From an uncultured Sphingomonadales bacterium (lineage in GTDB: Bacteria > Pseudomonadota > Alphaproteobacteria > Sphingomonadales > Sphingomonadaceae), in contig CALDKP010000387.1 in the NCBI GenBank assembly GCA_937898535.1, forward strand, positions 1 to 7,206: 7,206 nt of DNA, in the 5' to 3' direction. The position numbers and the translations under genes were made by a program. This document shows positions 1 through 6,016 of the stretch, one piece after another. The notes beneath the pieces are model-generated. The model did no database searches. It was not told the DNA's origin and saw only the letters and a program-made list of their open reading frames with translations. Position 1 is the first letter of the stretch. Every line of letters begins with the position of its first letter.

Positions 1-2411
1 CCGACCAACGTCAGCATTAATATGCCATAATCGGGCGCGAAGCTGAAATCGAAGATGTGCACGACGACATAATATGCCGCCCCCATGCCAAGGGCGAGGG
101 AAAGCAACCCGAGCACCACGGCCAAGATGCCATATTCCATCGCCTGTGCGCCCAATATCTGGCTGCGTGTGCCGCCAAGCATCTTGGTAATCACCGCGTC
201 ATAGATGCGCGACTGGCGCGCAGCGGCGATGGCACCCACCAGAACAGCGATACCCGCCAATATCGCGATGGAAGCCGCCGCCGCAATGGCTTGCGCCATT
301 TGGCTGAGCAAATTGGTGATCTGCGCAGTGACCTCACCAACCTCAATCAGGGAGGATGAAGGGAATGCGGGCGGTAAGGATTTGGCCAAGACGCGCTCGG
401 CGTCCTTTGACACCGTCAACGTCGCCACCATGTTGTGCGGCGCGGCGTCGAGGCTGCCGGGTGAAAACACCATGACATAATTGAGGCCGAAATTCTCCCA
501 ATTGACGGTGCGCAGTGACGCAATCTTGGCGGGGACTTCGACACCAAGCAGGCTGACGGTCATGCTATCGCCAATGCCAACATCGAGCACTTTAGCGATT
601 TCGGCATCAAGGCTGACCAACGCCGGCCCCTTATAATCGGCTGGCCACCATTCGCCCTCCACAAGCTCGCTGCCTTTTGGAATATCGGCGCTGTAGGTCA
701 GGCCGCGGTCGCCATTCAGCACCCATGCGCCTTCGGGCAGTTCTTCCAATTGATCGACCCGTTGGCCGCCATATTCGATGATCGTGCCACGCAGCGCGGG
801 GATGAGGTTGATCGTGGCGGCGGGGTCTGCGTCTTTGACCATGCGCGTGAACGTGCCAGCGCCTTCGCGCGGGATATCGAGCACGAAAAAGCTAGGTGCG
901 CGTTCGGGGACGCTGTTCTTGATCTCGTTATTGATGCTGGTCTGAATGGCCGCCAGTGTGACGAATAAGGTCAGGCCAAGGCCCAAGGCGACGACGAGTG
1001 CCTGCGTCTGCGCGCCTGGCCGATGCAAGTTGGCGAGCGCCAACCGGGGCAGCGGGGCCTTTGGACGGGGCAGGCGAATGGCAATGAAGCGCAGCAGGAA
1101 TGCGATGCCGGTGAGCAAAAGCAACAACCCGAACGCCGCGCCAATGAACGCCAGCGAGAACATCGGCTCGCGTGCTGTGACAACCGCCAGCGCCACAATC
1201 GCGGAAATCGCGCCAACGACCCAGATGGTGCTTTTCCGGTCGATACGGCTGTTGCCTTCGACGACTGCGCGGAACAGGCCAGCGGCGGGCACGGTGCGGG
1301 CCCGCGCAAGTGGGGGCAGGGCAAAGGCCAAGGCGATCAGCAGGCCATAGATAGCGCTGACGGCCAAGGGGAGTGGATGCAGGTTGAAGCCCGGCGCAAC
1401 GGGCAGGATGTCGCCTGCCACCCAACCAATCGCCATTGGCATGACGCTGCCCACGGCAAGACCAACCAATATCGCGACAGATGCGACCGCAAGGATTTGC
1501 AGCATATAGATGCGGAAAATCGTCTGGCTGTCCGCGCCCGTGACCTTCAATGTCGCGATGCTTGCGCGTTTGCTGGCGAGATAGCTGCCCACGCCATTCC
1601 CGACGCCAATACCGGCGATCACCAATGCGGCGAGGCCCACCAAAGTCAGAAATTGCCCCATGCGTTCGATGAAGCGCCGTGTTCCCGGCGCGCCGTTTGA
1701 CCGGTCGGTAATATCCCAGCCTGCGGAGGGAAATTGGGCCTCAAGCGCTTTGGCGACGGCTGCGGCGTCTTCCTCTGGCCCAAGCTTGATGCGGTATTTG
1801 CTTTCATACATGCTGCCCGGCTGGATAAGGCCGGTGTCCGGTAGCGACGCCATGTTGATGATGGCGACTGGCCCAAGCGTGAAGCCTTCGCCCAAGCGGT
1901 CGGGCTCTTCCGCGATGATGCCTGCCACCTTGAACGTCGCTTCGCCAAACCGGACGGTGCCGCCCGTTGCGATATCAAGCCGTTCGGACAAGGTTGGTCC
2001 GATGTAAATCTCACCCTTTGCCGGCGCTTTGGCCGGGCCACCTTCGCGCAACTTTAGCACACCATAATGCGGATAGACATTGTCGATGGCCTTGAGCTCA
2101 GCAAGCAAGCTATCGTTGCCAATCGCCATTGCGCGCAAACGGATGGTTTCGGAAACCGCACCCGCCTTGCGCATCGCCGCCATTTCGGCGGCGTTGGCTT
2201 CGCGTTGTGCAATGCCAATCTCAATATCCCCGCCCAAGATTGTCTGGCCGCGCCGTGAAAGCTCGTCTGAAATCCCGGCCGTCAGGCTGCCAATCGCCGC
2301 CAATGTCGCGACGCCCAGAAACAGGCAAATTGCGAGCAGCCGAAGCCCCCGAATGCGTGCGGACAGATCCCGGCGCGATATGCGCCAAATAGCAGCGAGG
2401 GGTAGGCTCAA
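1..2411 (-). CDS. ybbP: YbbP-type ABC transporter permease (FtsX fold), 3' end outside window
   Basis: This is the membrane subunit of a MacB/LolCDE-like (type VII) ABC system that works with the ATPase just upstream. Reading the minus strand from 2411, the frame stays open for 803 codons to the window edge. E. coli YbbP is about 800 residues and a last membrane helix is still expected, so only a short C-terminal piece is missing. Visible order: membrane helix at about 23-47; periplasmic domain about 48-250 with 'LGGDIEI' near 59-65; helices near 253-279, 302-325, 346-366, 395-412, 418-444 and 468-490; second periplasmic domain about 491-695 with 'ERAPSFFVLDIP' (503-514) and 'LRTVNWENFGLNY' (633-645); helices near 705-730 and 758-785. 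Two FtsX-like halves with large periplasmic domains are the YbbP pattern. The start is TTG at 2411-2409, inside the overlap 'TTGA' with the ATPase stop, preceded by GGTGGAG eight bases upstream. The substrate is not shown by sequence; transport of lipids or other hydrophobic molecules is inferred from family and neighbours. Confidence 0.9.
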   Translation of the reverse strand, partial: MSLPLAAIWRISRRDLSARIRGLRLLAICLFLGVATLAAIGSLTAGISDELSRRGQTILGGDIEIGIAQREANAAEMAAMRKAGAVSETIRLRAMAIGNDSLLAELKAIDNVYPHYGVLKLREGGPAKAPAKGEIYIGPTLSERLDIATGGTVRFGEATFKVAGIIAEEPDRLGEGFTLGPVAIINMASLPDTGLIQPGSMYESKYRIKLGPEEDAAAVAKALEAQFPSAGWDITDRSNGAPGTRRFIERMGQFLTLVGLAALVIAGIGVGNGVGSYLASKRASIATLKVTGADSQTIFRIYMLQILAVASVAILVGLAVGSVMPMAIGWVAGDILPVAPGFNLHPLPLAVSAIYGLLIALAFALPPLARARTVPAAGLFRAVVEGNSRIDRKSTIWVVGAISAIVALAVVTAREPMFSLAFIGAAFGLLLLLTGIAFLLRFIAIRLPRPKAPLPRLALANLHRPGAQTQALVVALGLGLTLFVTLAAIQTSINNEIKNSVPERAPSFFVLDIPREGAGTFTRMVKDADPAATINLIPALRGTIIEYGGQRVDQLEELPEGAWVLNGDRGLTYSADIPKGSELVEGEWWPADYKGPALVSLDAEIAKVLDVGIGDSMTVSLLGVEVPAKIASLRTVNWENFGLNYVMVFSPGSLDAAPHNMVATLTVSKDAERVLAKSLPPAFPSSSLIEVGEVTAQITNLLSQMAQAIAAAASIAILAGIAVLVGAIAAARQSRIYDAVITKMLGGTRSQILGAQAMEYGILAVVLGLLSLALGMGAAYYVVVHIFDFSFAPDYGILMLTLV

Positions 2412-3109
2412 CCTACACGCTCCACCACATGGCCATCTTGCATAACAATGACGCGGTCGCATTTTTGGGCGAGTTCCGGGTCATGCGTGATGATCAGCAG
2501 CGTCGCGCCCAATGCCGCACGGCGGGCGAATAACAGGTCGACAATCGATGTGCCGGTGGCCCCGTCGAGATTGCCCGTTGGCTCGTCCGCAAATATGATT
2601 TTGGGGCCCGCTGCCATGGCGCGGGCGATGGCCACGCGTTGCTGCTCGCCGCCCGACAGTTGCGATGGATAATGCGTCAACCGATGTCCAAGGCCAACCG
2701 CTTCCAACTCGGCCTTTGCGCGGCCGAATGGATCATCCATCCCCGCCAGTTCCATCGGGATTGCGACATTTTCGAGCGCGGTCATCGTTGGCAACAAATG
2801 AAACGCCTGCAGCACAATGCCGATACGCCCGCGCCGAGCGCGTGCCAGCGCGTCTTCATCCAGTTTGGTAAAGTCGAGGCCGTCGACCAGAACAGTGCCG
2901 CCAGTGGCTTGCTCAAGCCCTGCGAGAACCGCCATCAGTGAGGACTTGCCCGAGCCCGATGGGCCAAGCAATGCAACGCTGCTGTCATACGGCACCTCAA
3001 GGTCGACGCCGCGTAAAATCGACACCGCGGCATCGTTGGAACCCAGGCTTAGGGTGACATTTGCCGCACGGATTGCCATATCCGTTTTCATGTTAACCGG
3101 AGCGTGCAA
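2408..3109 (-). CDS. ybbA: ABC transporter ATP-binding protein YbbA (LolD/MacB family)
   Basis: Cytoplasmic nucleotide-binding subunit that powers the YbbP permease encoded directly downstream. All ATPase motifs are intact (numbering from the TTG start, 233 residues): Walker A GPSGSGKS at 49-56, Q-loop Gln101, signature LSGGEQQR at 151-158, Walker B IIFADEP at 171-177 followed by TGNLD, and the switch His209 in 'ITHD'. 'LPTMTALENVAIPMEL' after the Q-loop is typical of the LolD/MacB/YbbA group of exporters. The start is uncertain. TTG at 3109-3107 has an AAGGA seven bases upstream (3121-3117). ATG at 3091 or 3079 would give a more usual N-terminus (MAIRAANVTL aligns with the family start) but lacks a good Shine-Dalgarno. 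The gene is divergent from tesA and overlaps ybbP by four bases. The family call is firm; the exact start is about 60:40 for TTG. Confidence 0.93.
   Translation of the reverse strand: MHAPVNMKTDMAIRAANVTLSLGSNDAAVSILRGVDLEVPYDSSVALLGPSGSGKSSLMAVLAGLEQATGGTVLVDGLDFTKLDEDALARARRGRIGIVLQAFHLLPTMTALENVAIPMELAGMDDPFGRAKAELEAVGLGHRLTHYPSQLSGGEQQRVAIARAMAAGPKIIFADEPTGNLDGATGTSIVDLLFARRAALGATLLIITHDPELAQKCDRVIVMQDGHVVERVG
2409..2426 (-). promoter_or_regulatory. Ribosome binding site and TTG start of ybbP, coupled to ybbA
   Basis: On the minus strand GGTGGAG (2426-2420) lies eight bases before TTG (2411-2409), whose last two bases are the first two of the ybbA TGA stop (2410-2408). No ATG lies nearby in this frame. 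The overlap and the Shine-Dalgarno inside the ybbA tail point to translational coupling of ATPase and permease. Confidence 0.7.
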
Positions 3110-3121
3110 GGAAGCATCCTT
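3108..3121. promoter_or_regulatory. Back-to-back ribosome binding sites forming a palindrome (tesA / ybbA)
   Basis: The 14 bases AAGGAAGCATCCTT have perfect 5-bp arms (AAGGA / TCCTT) around AGCA. Read on the plus strand, AAGGA is the Shine-Dalgarno of tesA, nine bases before ATG 3122. Read on the minus strand, AAGGA (3121-3117) is the Shine-Dalgarno of the TTG start of ybbA at 3109, seven bases away. In either mRNA the Shine-Dalgarno could pair with its own UCCUU and be partly masked. The gap between the two start codons is 12 bases, so any promoter for one gene must lie inside the other gene. Confidence 0.6.
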
Positions 3122-3805
3122 ATGAATAGAGGTTTTTGGCTATATGGTGCGCTTATTGTCGCAATCCAAGGGCTGGTTGCATGCGGGTCTAACCCTGTAG
3201 CGGAAAATACGGCGCACGTTCAGGAGACTGCGAAGGTTCAGCAGTATGACCGGCTGGTCGTGGCCTTTGGGGACAGCCTGTACGCAGGCTATCGACTTGC
3301 CCCCAATGAAGGGCTCGCGCCGCAATTGCAGGCCGCGTTGCAGGCCGATGGCATACATGCGCGGGTCCACAATGCTGGCGTGTCAGGCGACACAAGCGCT
3401 GCGGGAAAAACGCGGTTGGCATTTGTGCTCGATAATCTGGACCGCAAGCCGGATCTGGTTGTGCTTGGCCTTGGCGGCAACGACATGTTGCGTGGTATCA
3501 AGCCTGCAGAAACCAAAGCAAATATGGCAGCGATGATGGATGAGCTTAAGCGCCGCGAAATTCCCGTTGTCCTGACCGGTATGATAGCTGCGCCGAACCT
3601 GGGTCAGGATTATGGCAATGCTTTCAATGCGATATTCCCGCAACTCGCAAAGCAATATGATGCGCCTCTATATCCATTTTTCCTCGAAGGTGTAGTGACA
3701 GGCAGCGGACTGATGCTGCCCGATAACATCCATCCCAATGCCAAAGGGGTGTCGCGGGTTGTCGAAGGATTATCGCCGCTGGTCGAAGCTGCTTTGAAGG
3801 AATAA
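3122..3805 (+). CDS. tesA: TesA-type SGNH esterase / lysophospholipase L1, predicted lipoprotein
   Basis: GDSL/SGNH hydrolase of 227 residues that cleaves ester or thioester bonds of acyl substrates (arylesterase, lysophospholipase, acyl-CoA thioesterase activities are known for TesA). All four blocks are present: FGDSLYAGY with nucleophile Ser52; 'NAGVSGDTSAAG' with Gly89; 'GLGGNDMLRG' with Asn120; and 'DNIHPNAKG' with Asp201 and His204 completing the triad. The N-terminus from ATG 3122 is a lipoprotein signal: Arg3, a hydrophobic stretch 5-20, and lipobox LVAC with Cys21, then Gly-Ser. E. coli TesA by contrast has an ordinary cleaved signal and is soluble in the periplasm. A GTG at 3104 would add six residues, but AAGGA nine bases before the ATG and the compact signal favour 3122. 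Divergence from ybbAP is the same as in E. coli, suggesting a shared role in envelope lipid handling. An inverted repeat starts six bases after the stop. Confidence 0.93.
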   Translation: MNRGFWLYGALIVAIQGLVACGSNPVAENTAHVQETAKVQQYDRLVVAFGDSLYAGYRLAPNEGLAPQLQAALQADGIHARVHNAGVSGDTSAAGKTRLAFVLDNLDRKPDLVVLGLGGNDMLRGIKPAETKANMAAMMDELKRREIPVVLTGMIAAPNLGQDYGNAFNAIFPQLAKQYDAPLYPFFLEGVVTGSGLMLPDNIHPNAKGVSRVVEGLSPLVEAALKE

Positions 3806-3811
3806 GGCGGC

Positions 3812-3835
3812 GCTGTATTAGAAAAATAATACAGC
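3812..3835. repeat. Perfect inverted repeat, 9-bp arms with 6-base spacer
   Basis: GCTGTATTA (3812-3820) and TAATACAGC (3827-3835) are exact reverse complements around GAAAAA. The repeat lies six bases after the tesA stop and 14 bases before the predicted heat-shock -35 box of telA. It could be a hairpin at the 3' end of the tesA mRNA, but it has an AT-rich inner stem and no following T tract on either strand, so it is not a standard intrinsic terminator. A binding site for a dimeric regulator controlling telA is equally possible. Confidence 0.75.
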
Positions 3836-3849
3836 TGGGGATGTAAGTG

Positions 3850-3878
3850 CTTGAAATGGTCAGGCACTCGCTCCATCT
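3850..3878 (+). promoter_or_regulatory. Predicted RpoH (sigma-32) heat-shock promoter of telA
   Basis: CTTGAAA (3850-3856), a 14-base spacer, then CTCCATCT (3871-3878). The E. coli sigma-32 consensus is CTTGAAA, 11-16 bases, CCCCATnT, so the -35 is perfect and the -10 differs at one base. Transcription would begin near 3885, giving a leader of about 25 bases before the telA ATG at 3911. Call made by eye; no transcript data. Confidence 0.6.
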
Positions 3879-3886
3879 GTTATACT
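3857..3886 (+). promoter_or_regulatory. Possible sigma-70 promoter with extended -10, overlapping the RpoH site
   Basis: TGTTATACT (3878-3886) is an extended -10 (TG, one base, TATACT). TGGTCA (3857-3862) is a 4-of-6 match to the -35 with an 18-base spacer. It overlaps the heat-shock promoter and could give basal expression of telA. Weaker evidence than the RpoH match. Confidence 0.4.
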
Positions 3887-3910
3887 ATTGAAGGACAGAG
3901 GGATTTAGCG

Positions 3911-5119
3911 ATGTCGACTGAAACCGTTACCCAAACCGTACCAGAGCTGAAGCTGACTCCGCCCGACCCCGTGCCGACCGTCGCGCCGCAACAGGCGATG
4001 GGCTTGGTTCCGGTGACGGATGAACAGCAAAGCAAGCTTGCGCAGCGCGTTGAAGCCTATGTCGCTGACTTGGTGGCGCAAGATGTGAACAGCCCCGAAT
4101 TCGGCAAGCGCGTCGACCAATTGACCAACATGGGCCGCAAGGAAATTATGGAAGCATCGGCGCAGTCGAACCGCTTCCTCGATAAGCCTATTCGCCGCAT
4201 GGATGAAAGTTCCGGCGTCGGCGCGGATCTCGCCGAATTGCGCCGCGTTGTCGAAGATCTGGACCCGTCCAAAAAGGGCAATTTGATGACCAAGCAAAAA
4301 CTGTTTGGCATCATTCCCTTTGGCAACAAGCTGCGCAATTATTTCGACAGCTATCAAAGTTCGCAAACGCATATCAGCTCGGTGCTAGGTCGTCTTGGCA
4401 ATGGCAAGGACGAGCTGTTGATGGACAATGCCGCGATCGACGTCGAGCGGCAGAATCTGTGGGTTGCGATGGGCAAGCTGGAACAGATGATTGTCATGTC
4501 CAAGCAGCTGGATGCCAAACTGGAAGAAAAAGCCGCTGAGCTTGAACTGTCCGACCCCGCCAAGGCGCGCGCGATAAAGGAAAGCGCGTTGTTCTATGTG
4601 CGCCAACGTACGCAGGATTTGCTGACGCAAATGGCGGTGACGGTGCAGGGTTATCTTGCGCTTGATCTGGTCAAAAAGAACAATGTCGAACTGGTCAAGG
4701 GCGTTGACCGTGCGTCGACCACCACCGTTGGCGCATTGCGCACAGCAGTTACCGTGGCGCAGGCGATGACCAACCAGAAACTGGTTTTGGACCAGATTAC
4801 CGCGCTCAACACGACGACCGCGAATATCATCGACAGCACCGGTCAGTTGCTGCGCGACAATACGGGCCTTATTCATGAACAAGCGGCCGGCGCAACCATC
4901 CCGTTGGAAACATTGAGCCGTGCGTTCCAGAATATTTACGACACGATGGATGCCATCGATACCTTCAAGATGAAGGCACTCGACAGCATGAAGCAAACGT
5001 CCGAGGCGCTCGAAAAAGAAGTCGAGAAGTCCAAGGGCTATATCGCGCGCGCCGAGGGGCAGGCACAGGCGACCAAGTCTGTGCAGGACAGCGGTTTGCT
5101 GTCACTTGAGGTATCGTGA
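3911..5119 (+). CDS. telA: TelA/KlaA family protein (toxic anion resistance family)
   Basis: Soluble, largely helical protein of 402 residues in the TelA family (KlaA of RK2, YaaN of Bacillus). The family is named for tellurite resistance, but its biochemical action is not established; membrane or cell-envelope stress roles are proposed. What is seen: a proline-rich leader (about 10-30), a long helical body with heptad-like stretches (about 36-120 and 165-215), the family-typical segment 'IIPFGNKLRNYFDSYQSSQTHI' region at about 134-155, a second helical region rich in Ala/Thr/Val (about 225-320), and a charged C-terminal helix (about 335-390). No signal peptide or membrane segment. The start ATG 3911 has GAGGGA seven bases upstream; a TTG at 3851 in the same frame would overlap the promoter and is rejected. 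It is the first gene of a likely operon with the XpaC-like gene downstream and has its own predicted heat-shock promoter. Confidence 0.9.
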   Translation: MSTETVTQTVPELKLTPPDPVPTVAPQQAMGLVPVTDEQQSKLAQRVEAYVADLVAQDVNSPEFGKRVDQLTNMGRKEIMEASAQSNRFLDKPIRRMDESSGVGADLAELRRVVEDLDPSKKGNLMTKQKLFGIIPFGNKLRNYFDSYQSSQTHISSVLGRLGNGKDELLMDNAAIDVERQNLWVAMGKLEQMIVMSKQLDAKLEEKAAELELSDPAKARAIKESALFYVRQRTQDLLTQMAVTVQGYLALDLVKKNNVELVKGVDRASTTTVGALRTAVTVAQAMTNQKLVLDQITALNTTTANIIDSTGQLLRDNTGLIHEQAAGATIPLETLSRAFQNIYDTMDAIDTFKMKALDSMKQTSEALEKEVEKSKGYIARAEGQAQATKSVQDSGLLSLEVS

Positions 5120-5133
5120 CGATATATGACCGT

Positions 5134-5192
5134 AGCCCTGAGCCCGTCGAAGGGCGCTTGTCGGCTGGACGTGCTTCGACAAGTTCAGCACT
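5134..5192. repeat. Sphingomonad-type REP-like bipartite intergenic repeat
   Basis: Two modules: GCCCTGAGCCCGTCGAAGGGC minus its last base at 5135-5154 (GGGC ends at 5155), and GTGCTTCGACAAGTTCAGCA from 5171 with the final C at 5191. Each module has its own 5-bp ends (GCCCT/AGGGC and GTGCT/AGCAC). The two also pair with each other: 5138-5152 against 5174-5188 gives 13 of 15 positions paired, counting one G-U pair. Sequences of this form recur between genes in sphingomonads (recalled from general knowledge, not searched here). It sits between telA and the XpaC-like gene, 15 bases after the telA stop. Confidence 0.75.
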
Positions 5193-5216
5193 ATGGTGTG
5201 CACATCAAGGTACAAT

Positions 5217-5942
5217 ATGAACAGCCCTGCATCCAATTCCGACGACATCCTTAACGGCGCGGCGCGGTCGCTGCGCAATGTCCGCTTTGCCCCCATCGGG
5301 ACGAAGTCGCAGGCGCTGCGCCGCGCCCATTTCTGGGGTAAGCTCAGCAAGGCCATAATGGCGGTGGGCGCTGTCTTAATTGGCGCAGGCATCATCGGCG
5401 GGATTATTGGTGGCATTGGCTTTTGGGGCGTGATGATAACAGCCCTATTGGTGGCGACCGCCGCCTATGTCCTGATGCGCTTTCCGCAAATGCCGATGCC
5501 CACGGCGGAGAGCCTGAAGATTACCGATTTGGGCACATTGGCTGGGAAAACCGAGATTTGGCTTGAGGCACAGCGTCCTGCATTGCCAGCGCCAGCGGTG
5601 ACGTTGATGCAAGATATCGGTATCCGGCTGGACCAGCTCGCGCCGCAACTGCAAACGCTCGACGACAATGACCCTGCGGCACGTGAAGTTCGGAAGCTTG
5701 TGGGTGAACATCTGCCTGAGCTGATTAACGGGTATAAGCGCATTCCCGATAGCCTTCGGCATAAAGAGCATGCCGGAAAGACACCCGCGCAGCAGCTGGT
5801 CGATGGCCTGAAGACGATTGACCGCGAAATCGAGACGATGACCGGCCAGATTTCGCGCGGTGAGCTCGACAAACTGGCGGTGCGTGGCCGGTATCTTGAA
5901 ATACGGTACGATAACGCTGCCGAAAACGGTCAGGCTGTGTAA
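5217..5942 (+). CDS. xpaC: XpaC-family membrane protein (5-bromo-4-chloroindolyl phosphate hydrolysis family)
   Basis: Predicted inner-membrane protein of 241 residues. A basic N-terminal segment (about 19-45) precedes a hairpin of two membrane helices (about 46-67 and 69-88), the first with small-residue packing 'GAGIIGGIIGGIG'. A soluble C-terminal half (about 96-235) is helical and contains 'LVGEHLPELINGYKRIPDSLR' region (161-181) and 'LVDGLKTIDREIE' (194-206), which resemble the XpaC domain. The family name comes from a Bacillus phenotype, and no catalytic residues are evident, so an enzyme role should not be assumed. XpaC and TelA relatives are also adjacent in Bacillus subtilis (xpaC-yaaN), which supports the call and suggests the membrane hairpin protein is the partner of TelA. 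The start at ATG 5217 has AAGG six bases upstream; the in-frame ATG 5193 abuts the intergenic repeat and lacks a Shine-Dalgarno. Probably co-transcribed with telA across the 97-base gap. Confidence 0.78.
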   Translation: MNSPASNSDDILNGAARSLRNVRFAPIGTKSQALRRAHFWGKLSKAIMAVGAVLIGAGIIGGIIGGIGFWGVMITALLVATAAYVLMRFPQMPMPTAESLKITDLGTLAGKTEIWLEAQRPALPAPAVTLMQDIGIRLDQLAPQLQTLDDNDPAAREVRKLVGEHLPELINGYKRIPDSLRHKEHAGKTPAQQLVDGLKTIDREIETMTGQISRGELDKLAVRGRYLEIRYDNAAENGQAV

Positions 5943-6002
5943 GTCCTCAATAATGTAGGCGCAGCTTTGCGCGTATCGCTATCCATTGCCCATGACAGTT
6001 AC

Positions 6003-6016
6003 AGGAAGACGGGTTG
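6003..6016 (+). promoter_or_regulatory. Ribosome binding site and TTG start of galM
   Basis: AGGAAG (6003-6008) precedes TTG 6014. A stop codon at 5993-5995 in the same frame leaves no room for another start before it, and the next in-frame ATG lies far inside the conserved domain, so TTG must be the start. Confidence 0.75.

Noticed and set aside
1023..1700. 225-codon open frame on the plus strand
   Set aside because: It lies antisense to ybbP, whose frame gives a convincing multi-helix permease. The plus-strand product is rich in Gln/Arg/Asp/His with no domain, and other antisense frames here (928-1425 on the minus strand in another phase, 1646-2041) are likewise shadows.
3104..3121. GTG 3104 as the start of tesA
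   Set aside because: It would add six residues before the lipoprotein signal, has no better ribosome binding site, and would consume the AAGGA that fits ATG 3122.
3127..3175. Minus-strand promoter for ybbA inside tesA (TTGGAT with CATATA or TATAGC)
   Set aside because: The spacing is wrong for the better -10 (19 bases) and the -10 with good spacing matches at only three positions; not distinguishable from coding sequence.
3905..4996. Minus-strand open frames of 155 and 203 codons opposite telA
   Set aside because: They are composition shadows of telA: low-complexity Arg/His/Leu-rich products, no ribosome binding sites, no family resemblance.
5112..5124. Odd palindrome TATCGTGACGATA over the telA stop codon
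   Set aside because: Six-base arms with a one-base centre are expected about once or more by chance in a window of this size, and half of it is coding sequence.
5193..5216. ATG 5193 as the start of the XpaC-like protein
   Set aside because: It directly abuts the intergenic repeat and has no Shine-Dalgarno, while ATG 5217 has AAGG six bases upstream.
5959..5972. Small hairpin GCGCA-GCTT-TGCGC between the XpaC-like gene and galM as a terminator
   Set aside because: The stem is only five pairs and no T tract follows, so it does not support a terminator call.
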